A stretch of DNA of 64,000 bases from Cryptomeria japonica (Eukaryota > Streptophyta > Pinopsida > Cupressales > Cupressaceae): contig NC_081408.1 in the NCBI RefSeq assembly GCF_030272615.1, forward strand, positions 408,447,889-408,511,888, written 5' to 3'. Below the pieces are notes generated by a model that worked only from the letters and a program-made list of their open reading frames with translations, was not told where the DNA came from and did no database searches. Positions 47,217 through 57,700 of the stretch are shown here, piece after piece (the first letter of the stretch is position 1; each line of letters opens with the position of its first letter). Both the position numbers and the translations under genes were made by a program.

Positions 47217-47558
47217 AAAATGCACTATCTAACCGACATGATCTAGCAGAATGAGACCATTTTCTCTGATAGCAACAAATTCATACAGAGCCTAAATCTA
47301 ATTTTGGCAGAGATTTTTCAAATTGTAACCAACTGGTTATAGGTGATGAGGTAGCATTTTTGTATTCTTTGATTCTTTTTGACATCCTTTGTCATTGATG
47401 TCAAAGGGGGAGTAGTAGTATGGAGAAAAATAAGGAATAGTATGGAGAAAATAAATGCGCAGAGGAGATCACTTGCTCAGGGGGAGCACACTTCTTTTTG
47501 GATTTCATTTTTTGGATATCAGTTTTGGATTTTTCTCATGAGTGTTGCCATCAATGCC

Positions 47559-47570
47559 AAAGGGGGAGAT
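47559..47570 (+). promoter_or_regulatory. Polypurine tract of the Copia-type element
   Basis: AAAGGGGGAGAT directly before the TG of the 3' LTR. A second similar tract (TCAAAGGGGGAGTAG, near 47400) lies about 165 bp upstream within a near-duplicate phrase (ATTGATGTCAAAGGGGG and ATCAATGCCAAAGGGGG). Confidence 0.85.
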
Positions 47571-48368
47571 TGTTGGAATTCTACACTCTAATGAGAATAG
47601 TTGATGTTGTCATTGATGGCAACCAACTGGCAACCAACTGACACAGGTTTCTACACATGCACCGACAGGCATCGGCACCAGCAGGCACTTTCACCGGCAT
47701 CTAGATCACACTGAAAATGAAGTATACCGACACTCAGGCCAACATGGGATAAAGTTTTGCTTATATGAATTATATTGTAAATGTAATTAATTATTTGTAA
47801 CTCGACTTGGTATATTGTAAAGACTCATATATGTATGAGATCTCATAGGTCATTTTGTATTATGGTAGTATAGTAATGGATAGGAAATTATTGTATGAGG
47901 TGATATAGTGGACAACGAAGGTTTTGGTTAAGGTATCTAACTGAGCTTAAACTAGTACTGAACCAGGCATTTGAGATGCTATTCAGAGCAGTACATTATA
48001 TTGGATTTAACTATCCATATTGTAGTCAGTGAGACTCTTTTGAGCAGTGCGCTCCAGGCAGTTGGCCTTCCTGCATGTGCAGGCCCCTATTGTAATTAGT
48101 ATTTATTCATATTGGCCAGTGAGTAAATATTGTGGGTCACAAATCCCACTGAGGTTTTTCCCACACTGGGTTTCCTCGTTAAAATATCTTGTGTTATGGT
48201 GTGCATTTATGTTGTCTTTGTTATTACTGTTTACTGCATTATTTCTTGTTTACCGATACATTGTTTTGGGTTGCAAAGTTATAAATAAGTTCAAATATAA
48301 CACTAACCGGTTAGACACTGATTCATCCCCCCCTCTCAGTGTCTTTGGGACTGTCATTAAATCTAACA
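47571..48368 (+). repeat. 3' LTR of the Copia-type element
   Basis: 798 bp, starts TGTTGGAATTCTACACTC and ends AAATCTAACA. It matches the 5' LTR throughout, with a short insertion near 47670-47690 (GGCACCAGCAGGCAC-like). Followed by the AAACA duplication. The frame at 48047-48487 only runs through the LTR into the interrupted gene. Confidence 0.92.
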
Positions 48369-48373
48369 AAACA

Positions 48374-48895
48374 CACGTACAATTTCATTACTATTATGAT
48401 GTTTTTCGATACATACGTTATGTTTTGTATAGTAACATGCTTATCCAGGAATGTGGTATTCATATGCCACTTGAATCAATCAAGTAATTTGTAAGAAGTT
48501 TATTTTGTGAAAGAATTGATGGGAAATTATTTTATTTACATTCATGTATCTCTGGACAATGTTCTAGTTGTGGTAATTTTTCATCACTAGTAGAATGTAT
48601 ACATGAGAGTAGTGAAACCGATTTTGGACAACAACTAGTGGATGTTAGAAGATTTAAGGATGTTGAGTATCCATTAAAGGATGGGAAAATAGGAAAGTGT
48701 GTCGATTTAATTACAGAAAAGGTTAGTGTACATGCATTCATGTCAAAATTTAAAATTAACATTGCACCAAAATATGTGACACACTCTCAACATGCCAGAT
48801 GGCTTGATGCTCAATTTAGTACATGTATAAATTCATTTCTAGTTGGAAGTATACTATCAATGGTGGACTTTGTGGACAACTATACTCTTAAGCCA
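48374..48895 (+). pseudogene. DDE-transposase-like gene, fragment 2
   Basis: Resumes in phase with fragment 1 after the Copia-type element (HVQFHYYYDVFRYIRYVLYS). One TAA (48485-48487) lies between SIK and FVRSLFCER; otherwise the frame is open to NYTLKP. A cysteine cluster CISGQCSSCGNFSSLVEC (about 48548-48601) may bind zinc. SMVDFVDNYTL (about 48859-48889) is the likely position of the first catalytic Asp in this family. The fragment ends where the solo-LTR-like insertion begins. Confidence 0.6.
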
Positions 48896-50738
48896 TGTTG
48901 CCGATAAATTTTGAAACTTTTCGTAAGTCGTAAATCTTTATCGACTTCCCTTCGTTTCCCCTTGTCGCAGCTTTTCTAAGTTTCTTAACCTCTATCGTGG
49001 GGTTCTTAACTTTTGGAACTACTCGACCACCCGACATGCTTAGGGGAGTCTGTAGGAAATCAATGTTGTTAGAAAGTCGGACTTGTGGTTTTCTTTGAAA
49101 GAGTTCGTTGGTTGCGAACTTGTCCAATCTTTTGATCCTCCGACATCTTTTCTGTTGTGTAAAGGTTGGGCTTCTCTGAAGTTTCAAAGGATATCTCTGA
49201 TTCCAAAGTAGGGACATTCTTGATGATGTAATATCGGGCTTATTCAGTACCCTATTGGGTGGCAACACAAGTGGTGGTAAAGGTAGATCACGCTTGAACG
49301 CCGCCAGAATTAAAAGAGTCTGTCAATTAACAAGAATAACTGCCCCCTGTCATTATTCCCTTCGACCTCATAAATTGTCACATCATGCACAACTTCAGAA
49401 ACAAATCAAGGGAATATTTACAAAGTACCGCCATTAATGGCCATTAAACAGTTAGAGGTCACGAAAAAGGTGGCGGCATGTGTTACTACATTTAACATTG
49501 CCATTTTTGCAGAAAACACTAAAGATAGCTAAAAGAGGAGATTATCATGATTTGCCTGTATCATAATGGTTTTGCCTCATGATGGTGAGTTGTCATTTCA
49601 CAACCCAAATTTGAATTGGCCAGAGAGAGAGCATGAGGATATAGTCTGATAGTTATGGTCTTTTGCATGGAAAGCACGTATTGATTTCATTACATATAGG
49701 AAGGTTGTTAATATAATAGGAAAGATTGCAGATCAAGCTAAAAACCATAAACAACGCTTGCAGGATGAGCTAGCAATAAGAAGAAACCTGAATAACTGTG
49801 TTCAGCAAGATGGTGCTTAAAGCTAAGAAAGGCCTTGTAGTGCAACCAAATGTTGAGGAATTGCAAGAAGATATCGTCATGGACTTGACTGACTTTTTCC
49901 AAGCTACTGTGCTCGATGAGGAAGAGTTTACAAATCTCCTTATGATACTAATCGAAGATGAGGAAATAGCAGAAGAGATTGATAAATGGATTGCAGAACA
50001 GCACTCAACACCCGATGCTAGAGCCTAAGCCCGGTGAGTTATAGCCTTGCAATTTTGTGATGTGATTTAGATTTTGTTGCTTAGTGAATCTTTTTCTGTT
50101 CTGAGAACGGTCACATTCAAGACTGTTATCTTTAAAGAAATTGTTTCTTGAAACAGAAAAGACTTGGGATAATAGTTATAAATAAGTTGATTAGTATATT
50201 TAGGGGAGCTTTTTGGGCAAACTTTGTTTTACTCTTAAGAGCAAAAACTTCTTTAAGTATATTTCTATTTTACTGTTTTGAATATAGAAAAATTGCTGGT
50301 GGCTTTCAGATATTCGTAATCTTTGAATTATGATGTGTGGATGCTTTCTGTTCTTTTGAATGATTATCAGTGGGTGGATTTATATTTGAGATGGTGAATC
50401 ATTTAAATTTTCTACTGCTGCAAGAATATTATCTATGAATGATATTTTATGGTGATCAGGCTGATTCAAAATCTGAAAAATCTAAAATAGTGTTTGTATT
50501 TTATGCACGCCTTTACAAAGATTTTTGGTTAAAAGCTCTTTCCTTATTTGCTTTCAGGTTAAAAGCATTCTAGTTAATTCTTATTCATTGAATATTATAT
50601 GATGGTAGCTGCCACCTTGTAAAATAAGCAGAGAATCGGTCGGTAGATAGTTTGTTTAGACTAGTTCAACTTTGGTTACATTTGTCACCTTTGTGGGCGT
50701 GAGAATATAGAGTTAGGTGACAAATTTCTTAACCAACA
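48896..50738. mobile_element. 1.84-kb solo-LTR-like insertion
   Basis: Begins TGTTG, ends CAACA, and is flanked by AGCCA at 48891-48895 and 50739-50743. TG...CA ends with a perfect 5-bp inverted terminus and a 5-bp duplication fit an LTR. No second LTR, PBS or pol is inside, so a solo LTR is the simplest reading. It contains a 126-codon minus-strand frame (49268-48888) and a 76-codon plus-strand frame (49798-50028; DEEEFTNLLMILIEDEEIAE), neither recognised. A complete small non-autonomous element is an alternative. Confidence 0.6.
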
Positions 50739-51570
50739 AGCCACTAGAGGAAATTAAATCTCAGTATTACAATTCCACTCAAGTTGCTATTTTTGCTCAT
50801 AATGTTTATCGACATGCAAATGATAGCACAAAGGATGATAGAAAAATCTTAAGGGAGTACCATTTCTATGTGAGTGATAATCGGATGCACTCGTAAGAGT
50901 TTGTTCAGTATTGTTTCAACATATTTTACAAAAATCTAAGAGAAAGAGGAATCTAGATGACAGAACATATTATTATGGTCAAATAATTGTGCAGGACAAT
51001 TCAAGAATGCTCAAATGTTTTATTAGTTAAGCAGGGCTCACAAGGAATACAATATCCAACATATATAAAAAAAAATTTAAGCTAGACATGGCAAAGAAGA
51101 ACATGATGGAACTGGTGCATGTGTTAAAAGAATTCCTGCTAGAGAACAATTAAAATTTGAAGATAATGTAAAATTTAAAGATGTGCATGCAATTGTAGAG
51201 TGGTGCAATACAACATTATCTATTGGATCAGGTGTGAACTCTACAATTCAGCGATTCTTTTGGTTAGTTGAAGAAGAGAACATTGTGCCCAGACTTGATT
51301 GTGAGACAATTAGCGGATCGACAAAATGGCATTCATTTAAGAGTTCAAATGCAAGCACATGGACTATATGGACAAGGGAACTTGCATGTTTTTTTCAGTT
51401 TTGTATTTCAGGTGATTTCGATGTATGAGAGAATATTGAATGGGTTTAAGATTGGAACCAAAGATCATTGACTCCTACTCAAGCACAAGATCAGATCGAC
51501 ACAATTGAAGATAATGATCAACTGTTTGCATTAGATGACTATGATCGTGTTTCAGACCTTGTACAAAAAG
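50739..51570 (+). pseudogene. DDE-transposase-like gene, fragment 3 (catalytic region)
   Basis: Continues in phase as KPLEEIKSQYYNSTQVAIFA. Stops at about 50896 (TAA) and 50953 (TAG) and an extra base near 50975 break it. After correction for phase the text reads WSNNCAGQFKNAQMFY and, further on, HGKEEHDGTGACVKR. These correspond to the SDxCAGQFKN and HGKxxHDGxGACxKR motifs I recall from a DDE/RNase H-like transposase family in plants; the expected second Asp is Asn here. The segment 51183-51428 (VHAIVEWCNTTLSIGSGVNS, STIQRFFWLVEEEN) is well preserved. TGA (51426) and TAA (51447) follow. The exon ends DRVSDLVQK at a GT donor (51571). Confidence 0.6.
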
Positions 51571-51720
51571 GTAAAATTTATTTAATTATTATTTTTTATT
51601 TGAATAAATATATGTTTCTAATTCATGATTAATAATTAGTTTCAAACTTTCTTATATAATGTAAATTAAATGGTGAAATTTTGTTAGAAATTTTGTTATT
51701 TAAATTAATTTTGTTTGTAG
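51571..51720 (+). other. Candidate 150-bp intron in the transposase-like gene
   Basis: AAAAAG|GTAAAATTT at the left and TTTTGTTTGTAG|GACATG at the right. It is very AT-rich, and joining keeps the frame (LVQK-GHVCGVVAPED). No open frame is needed inside it. Confidence 0.6.
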
Positions 51721-52106
51721 GACATGTGTGTGGTGTTGTTGCACCTGAGGACAATGATGAGGAAACAAAATATTTCTTGACTCAATGTGTTGAGACTAAA
51801 CACAAATTAGTTAATCCTCGAGAAGATGATGATGATTTTCATTATCCGATTGGTTCAGTGGTAGTTGTTGGAACTTGGCTAAGGAAATATTTGACAAGGA
51901 AGAATGGTTTTCCTTCTTTTGAAGAATATGAAACACACAAGAAGATAATACACTACTCACATTTGATTGTTGCAACAAATATACAACTAGTGAGATATTG
52001 TGGGAGACCTAGTAATAAAAATTTATGGATAATTTTTATGGAAGATCACGAGACAATTATAGATGCTTTGGAAAAAAGAGAGGATGCAGATGGTACAATG
52101 GAATAA
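51721..52106 (+). pseudogene. DDE-transposase-like gene, last exon
   Basis: Open from the acceptor to a TAA at 52104-52106: GHVCGVVAPEDNDEETKYFL, YPIGSVVVVGTWLRKYLTRK, FPSFEEYETHKKIIHYSHLI. It is the best-preserved part, with no internal stop. GSVVVVGTWLRKY-like text suggests a small barrel or reader-type domain at the C-terminus, but I cannot name it. Downstream, 52107-52300 has a partial duplication (GGAATAAGTATTTAAAG at 52099 and GGAATAAGTACTTAATA at 52250). Confidence 0.6.
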
Positions 52107-52404
52107 GTATTTAAAGAGGTATGTATGTATGTACATGTATATTATATATAATTTCTTTTTATTGTACCATTTGATCTATGGTTTAAATATTATTGTTTGA
52201 TATATAGGTCCATCCCCTTATTGAGCTTACACAATTGTGGTACATGTAATGGAATAAGTACTTAATATCTAGAGGTACGCACATACTTGTTTTTAAAATT
52301 ACATGTCTTTAAATGGTAAATTGATAAGTTTCTTTTAATTTACAGGTTACACAATTCATTTAAAATGTTCAACCATTTTGTACTTCCATCTAGATTCTAA
52401 TTTT
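52107..52404. other. AT-rich spacer downstream of the transposase-like gene
   Basis: No gene. Contains a short GTATGTATGTAC tract and AACCATTTTGTACTTCCATC (about 52370), which recurs at about 63709 on the far side of the young Gypsy element. Confidence 0.5.
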
Positions 52405-52472
52405 ATATGTCCCCTTAAGCCATGTCCTTATCAGTTTGATCCCCTTGAGCCACATGTCCCAATTGTACACCC
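52405..52472. repeat. CCCCTTAAGCC minisatellite, left part
   Basis: Repeats of CCCCTT(A/G)AGCCA(CA)TGTCC plus a TTAGTTTGAT-type spacer. The array is interrupted at CACCC by the young Gypsy element and continues at 63286. Confidence 0.8.
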
Positions 52473-52579
52473 TGTTGAACACTATATTTGAAAATAAAAT
52501 ATATATAAAAAATGTATATTCCCATAGGCGTGAAGACTGAAAGATGTTTTCGGCCAGCAAATTGTATCGAGCACTGCAA

Positions 52580-53100
52580 AAGAAGTTTCATCGAAAGAGT
52601 ATTTTCATCGAAATGAGGTATGTAAAGCACCGAACAAAAGTACTTCGGCAAAAGGTCACTTTCGATGAATGTAGAAAATCACTCATCGATACTCTAAGTT
52701 TCATCGAAAGGCAAAAAGGCAAAAGTAATTTCGAAGGAATATCATTACCGAAGAAACTCATAAAGCATTCATCGAAATGCAAGTTTTCATCGATGACATA
52801 ATGTCGAACAAAAGCAAAGGTGTTTCATCGATAAAGGAGGATATCGATGAAAAAGGAATGTCGATGAACATACATGGGCCCTCACCGAAGAAAGAAACTC
52901 ATCGAAAGAATGATTTCGATGAAACTTGCGAGTGACTTATCGAAAAGGAGGACTATCGATGAAAGAATGATTTCAATGAGTCTTGAAAGTGGCTTCTCGA
53001 CATGGGCTATTCACCGAAACAATAGTATCGAAGAAAATGGGCTTTCGATGAAGGATTTAAACACTCGGCCGAAGACAAGGGTTTCATCGATAACTTGAAA
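52580..53100. repeat. Array of TCATCGA/TCGATGA motifs in U3
   Basis: About twenty copies of a TCGA-centred motif in both orientations (TTTCATCGAAAG, TTTCGATGAA, CATCGATGAC, TATCGATGAAAG, TTCACCGAAAC) within 520 bp. The 3' LTR repeats the array at 61290-61810 with only a few changes. The frames over this region owe their Ser/Ile/Met/Lys composition to the motif and are not supported as genes. Confidence 0.75.
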
Positions 53101-53389
53101 TATGATCACTTTGAGCGAACTGTACTTCCCACGAAAGAGTTAAAGGCCCAAGTGAAGAATGTCACATCTGCAATTAAGTTTAAACACTTGAGTAGCCATT
53201 GTAGACACAGAACATTAACTATGCACAAGTTGCCCATACGATTACAGTTGAACTGATTGAATTTTCATAAGAACCAGATCAATGCTAAAAGACTGAAAAT
53301 TGCGGAGAGCTTGTGGAAACTTGCGAACGATAACCAGAAGAGCTGAGCATTTCTCCAAGTAAGTGTTGTTTCTCATATTTGTTGTAATC

Positions 53390-53581
53390 ATGGAACCTTC
53401 GTCTTCTTCTTCTAAAAAGAGTAGGAAAGGAAAAGAGTTAAACCCTGAAGAGAAGCCCAAGAGACAAAAGAAGGAAGGAAGAGCTCTGACTCAAGATTTA
53501 TTAGACCAATGTCCCTCATCTAGTGTAAGGTCCAAAAAGATCAAAAGTGAAGAAACAGACTGTTCGGATCAAGACCTTTAA
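53390..53581 (+). CDS. U3-encoded 63-codon basic frame, 5' LTR copy
   Basis: ATG at 53390, TAA at 53579-53581. The peptide is Ser-rich then strongly basic (MEPSSSSSKKSRKGKELNPE, EKPKRQKKEGR), resembling a nuclear localisation sequence, and ends in an acidic ETDCSDQDL. The translation is identical in the 3' LTR copy. It lies about 800 bp upstream of the likely TATA box, so the genomic transcript would carry it only from the 3' LTR. Function unknown; it may be a chance frame kept by recency. Confidence 0.35.
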   Translation: MEPSSSSSKKSRKGKELNPEEKPKRQKKEGRALTQDLLDQCPSSSVRSKKIKSEETDCSDQDL

Positions 53582-54386
53582 AGACGATGACTACATTCAT
53601 CATTTAGGACTTCTAAATCTATTTCTGCTTAAGTTTGTTAGAAGCACTCAAACTAATGATTAGTGTTTCGAAAAGTCATGTCTCTTCATGAAAAGTCTTC
53701 ATCCTCATATATATATGAGAATGATTTTTGTAATATGCGGCGATAGTGATTATATAGGATGAAGGTAGCGAAAAATGACAGCCTGTAAGTCTTCTGTATA
53801 CGAACTATAATGGAATACAAATTTTGATCAACTATTTCTCTGCATATGTGTTGTGGATCATTTCATTTTCTTTTGGCAATCGTCTGTGATATTGTCTGAT
53901 AAGATAAGGTTATTCATGTTCTTAAGATCAGATCTATGTTTTATATTATAATGTTGCAACAAAAGTTTTGCTTGCGGATTGTGATTGTTCCTTGCAAAGC
54001 TTAATTGACTGGTCCCTTAAGGGTAGGGTTAAATTCACTCAATGAGCATATGATATAAGCATTCATTTGGTTCCAAAAGAAATAATAACTGACAGGTTCA
54101 TAAAGGGATGAATTAAACTACTGTCTCACAGGTTCGCACCATAAGTCCTAAAGAAAAGTGTAATGACTCTGTAACCCAAATAGCGAAGAAGGCACTGGCT
54201 AAATTACAAGTTGCACTCATCATTTCATTCATAATTGAGTATTTTAATAAGCAATAGAAGTAATTGAGAAACATAAAGCAAACAGTTATTACAAACAACA
54301 ATCTTGAACTCATCTGCTATATCTCCATTCAAGGAACTCATGCCATTTCAAGATCAGGATATATCAGATTAGGATAATAAATCTGC

Positions 54387-54395
54387 TATAAAAAG
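54387..54395 (+). promoter_or_regulatory. Probable TATA box of the young Gypsy element
   Basis: TATAAAAAG within ATCTGCTATAAAAAGCACTGG, 190 bp from the LTR end. Conserved in the 3' LTR near 63096. A transcript start near 54420 would leave a short R-U5. Confidence 0.6.
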
Positions 54396-54580
54396 CACTG
54401 GTAATTGGAGACATTCAGTGAATAGGTATACCTGCCTAGGTCCTGCAGAGCCTAAAGTGAGAGAGTTAGCAACCAAACAGGTTCACTCTATATGTTGGCC
54501 AAGTCAATTGGAGGGTTTGATCATAGGAGTTGGCATTTCCTTAGAACCTATCCAATCTGTTGATTTGAGACCCAACAGAT

Positions 54581-54598
54581 TGGCGACTCTGCTGGGGA
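54581..54598 (+). promoter_or_regulatory. Primer-binding site
   Basis: TGGCGACTCTGCTGGGGA three bases after the 5' LTR. It resembles the TGGCGACTCCACTGGGGA primer site of Ogre/Tat elements, usually matched to an arginine tRNA. GTGGCGACTCTGAAA recurs at about 54684, a partial copy. Confidence 0.8.
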
Positions 54599-54709
54599 AG
54601 AAGAATTAAGACTTTGCTATGGGAAAGAACTCAAAAAAAAATAAAAATAAAAAAATAAATAACACATATCCTCTAGGAAAGAGGTGGCGACTCTGAAATA
54701 AGAATATCA

Positions 54710-57700
54710 ATGCACGGGACAAGATCGGTTACAAAAGGACAATCTTTATCCCAATTAGATTTCTCTCAACGAAAGAACAAAAATAAAGAACCCATGAATG
54801 ATTCCATGAGAGAAAGATACAACCAGTATAAACATGAAAGTAGCCAACATTCGCCCTTAAGAGAACAAGATAGAACAACAACTTCAAGCCCGGTAAATGA
54901 GGATTTGGTTGCAGCATATAAAGCTCAGAAGGGGCGATGCCAAATTCCCCCTGGTTTTGAAAATCACGAAGCACGGTCCAGACAATACACACCACCTCCA
55001 TCAGGATCAAGTATGGCAGACCCTGCAGATAGATTTACAGATTTAACTAGACAAATGATGGAGGTAGCTGCTGAGATGAGAGATTCAGGAAGGACTCAGG
55101 AATGTTTGGAGCTGTGTGCTAAGTTGGGCATAAATGTTGGTGAGGATGACTTTAATAAAGATGTAAACAACTACAAGAAAACATATGCTCAAGGAGTGGG
55201 TAAAACAAAGGGTAATGATTTCAAAGCTTATGAGAATCCCTTGTTTGGTAGCAAAAGGGATGATCATGTGCAATCAAGCGCACCACCAGTCCAGCAAAGT
55301 TCACATACTCATAATCAGTACCCACCCCCTGGTCAATTTTATAACCAACATCCACCCCCTAATCAGTTTCAATATCAACACCAGAATCAATACCCTCTTC
55401 CTTATCAAAATCAAATACCCTTATATGGTAATGTGAACCAAAACTTTGGGAATCCTCATGGAGGGCATGGACTAATAAATATGGAGCAAATGAGGCAGTT
55501 TGATTTTTCAGGAATGATAGTGTACCCATATCCTATCCCAAATGAAATCAGGACAGCGATACCAAGGTTCACAGGAAGTAATGCAGTTTCAGGTGAGGCT
55601 CATTGTAAAGCCTTTGATGCAATAATTGAGGATTTTGGGTTACCATATGAAGATGTCAAGATCAGGTTGTTCATGCAATCATTAATAGAAGATGCAAGAG
55701 ATTGGTTTAGGACGTTGCCTGATGCATCCATTAGAGATCTTGCAGGATTCAAAGATTTGTTCCTTGAGCAGTATGGAGACCATAACAGCCCTGAGTTTGC
55801 TTTGCACGAAATCATTAGTATAAAGAAGGAGCAAAATGAATCAGTGATAGATTTTAACAAAAGATTTAACAGGGTTTTAAACAAAATCCCCAATAGGATG
55901 AAACCAGTACCTAAGGTGAGCATTCTGTATTATATCAATGCTTATGATAGTAAAACAAACTATGAGCTGAGAACCAGAAATCCTAGAGACCTCCGGGATG
56001 TTATGAAAGATGCCATTGTTATAGAAAACAACAGAAAGGCTGCTGGTAAAATGGGAAAGAGAGAGGATGCAAGGTTATACAATCCTAGAGCACCCAAAGC
56101 TAGTAGAGATGAAGATAAGCTTGACAAAGTTTTAAATGCCCTGAAAGATTTATCTGTAAGAGTAAATAAAACAGAGAAGCAGCAATACTACCGTCCTGAG
56201 AGACCTAGACTACATAACATGCCTTATAACACCACATGGAAGGATGGAAAACCAGTAGACAGGAACCACAGAGATAATCAACAAATTCCAGATCCTTTAA
56301 AAAGAACAGTAAATTATACTCAAGACGATGACATGTGGTGTTATGCTTGCAATATGCCACACGCTTCTTCTTTGTGTGCAGTAGCAAAAGGATTGCAAGA
56401 GGAGGAGGATAGCTATGAAGAACATGTGGATGATTCAACTGTTAATATGATATCATTTAGTCAGGAAGGAAGGTCAGATTCCATGAATATTGATCAATGC
56501 TCTATCTTACCTGTGACCACCAGCAAAAATGAAAGTGTTAAGCTCAGAATCGCTACTGAAGAAGAAAAAAGAAGAATTACAGCTTATGCCGTTGCACAAG
56601 CAAAAAGGACTTATGATTTAAGGAATAGGGTGGTGAATCCAGAGCAAGGTAAACCTACTAGTCTTTTTATGAAAGAAACTGATGAGACACTCAAGCGAAT
56701 AAACAGAGGAGCTATGACTAAGGAGGTTGTACCAAAGAATAATAAGAAGGGTCCTAATGTTCAAAAGGAAGAAACAGTAAAACTCCCTTCATCACAACAC
56801 TCTACCTCATTTGATATCTCAACTGCATTAACACAATTAAAAGTTTCTGTTCCATTGATGGAAATAATGAGGTTTCCTGAGTATAGAGAAAAAAATTTGG
56901 AGATGATTTCAGGTGTCCAAGAAGAAAAGATTAATGAACAGAAACAAGAGGTCCCAACAGGTGACCATAATGAACAAATGGCTCCAGTTATATACTTAGG
57001 GTCCACCATAACTAAAAACCCAACACAAGTAGACCCATTTTATCTCAATTTGGTGATAAACAACAAAAGGGTGAAGAATTGTATGATTGATTCAGGAGCA
57101 GCCATAAATGTCATGCCTATTGGGGTGATGAAAGAACTAGGAATGGAAGTTGATACTACCTTTGGGAAATGCTATGCCATGGACAATAGATCAGTCCCAG
57201 TGGTTGGTATCATGAAGGATGTAGAGTTCAGATTAGCAGCCTGTCCAGAAGCATCATATAAAACAGATATCACAGTGGTAGATGTTCCTCCAAATTATGG
57301 AATGTTATTGTCTAGACAATGGTCGAATATGATTGGTGGATATGTGCAGCTGGATTTGTCATATGCTACGATTCCAATAAATGGACAGGAAATAAAAATT
57401 GACAGGGAACCCCGGTCTACATATATCATAGAAGACATGGAAGAAATAGTGACCCAAATATGCTTTTCACAAACTGACATGGACAACTTCCAAGTACAGT
57501 TAACAAAGCCTAAATCTAAAGAGTGGATCCCCATTGAGTCATGTCTAACTAAAAAGAATGGTCAGATATGGAAAATGTTCTTTGATGGGTCTTGTAGCAA
57601 AGAAGGGAGTGGGTCTGGAATCCTTTTTATCTCACCCACAGGGGAAACTTACAAATATTCTTTCAAGTTGTTATTTGAATGTACAAATAACATTGCTGAA

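Larger units (their letters stand above)
41724..48368 (+). mobile_element. Copia-type LTR element without pol, 6.6 kb
   Basis: LTRs at 41724-42509 and 47571-48368 flank a 5.06-kb interior. The target duplication AAACA (41719-41723 and 48369-48373) is exact. TGGTATCAGAGC after the 5' LTR is the initiator-methionine tRNA primer site usual for Copia elements, and AAAGGGGGAGAT precedes the 3' LTR. No protease, integrase, RT or RNase H motif occurs in the interior. It holds a coiled-coil/zinc-knuckle protein and a ~3.2-kb unknown frame, so the element must have used enzymes supplied by another element. Confidence 0.9.
52473..54577 (+). repeat. 5' LTR of the young Gypsy element
   Basis: Starts TGTTGAACACTATATTTG, ends GAGACCCAACA. 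U3 is very long, because the best TATA box is near the right end. It contains a TCATCGA/TCGATGA motif array (52580-53100), a GTAAGT sequence at 53359-53364 and a 63-codon frame (53390-53581). Confidence 0.95.

Noticed and set aside
47379-47591. 70-codon frame before the Copia 3' LTR
   Set aside because: Crosses the purine tract into the LTR; non-coding tail with a duplicated AAAGGGGGAG phrase.
48888-49268. 126-codon minus-strand frame as a host gene
   Set aside because: It lies at the edge of a solo-LTR-like insertion and overlaps its left boundary; basic composition but no recognisable domain.
52544-53098. Two plus-strand frames in the LTR motif array (85 and 74 codons), repeated at 61252-61806
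   Set aside because: They recur only because the LTR is duplicated, and their composition follows the TCATCGA motif; no independent coding evidence.
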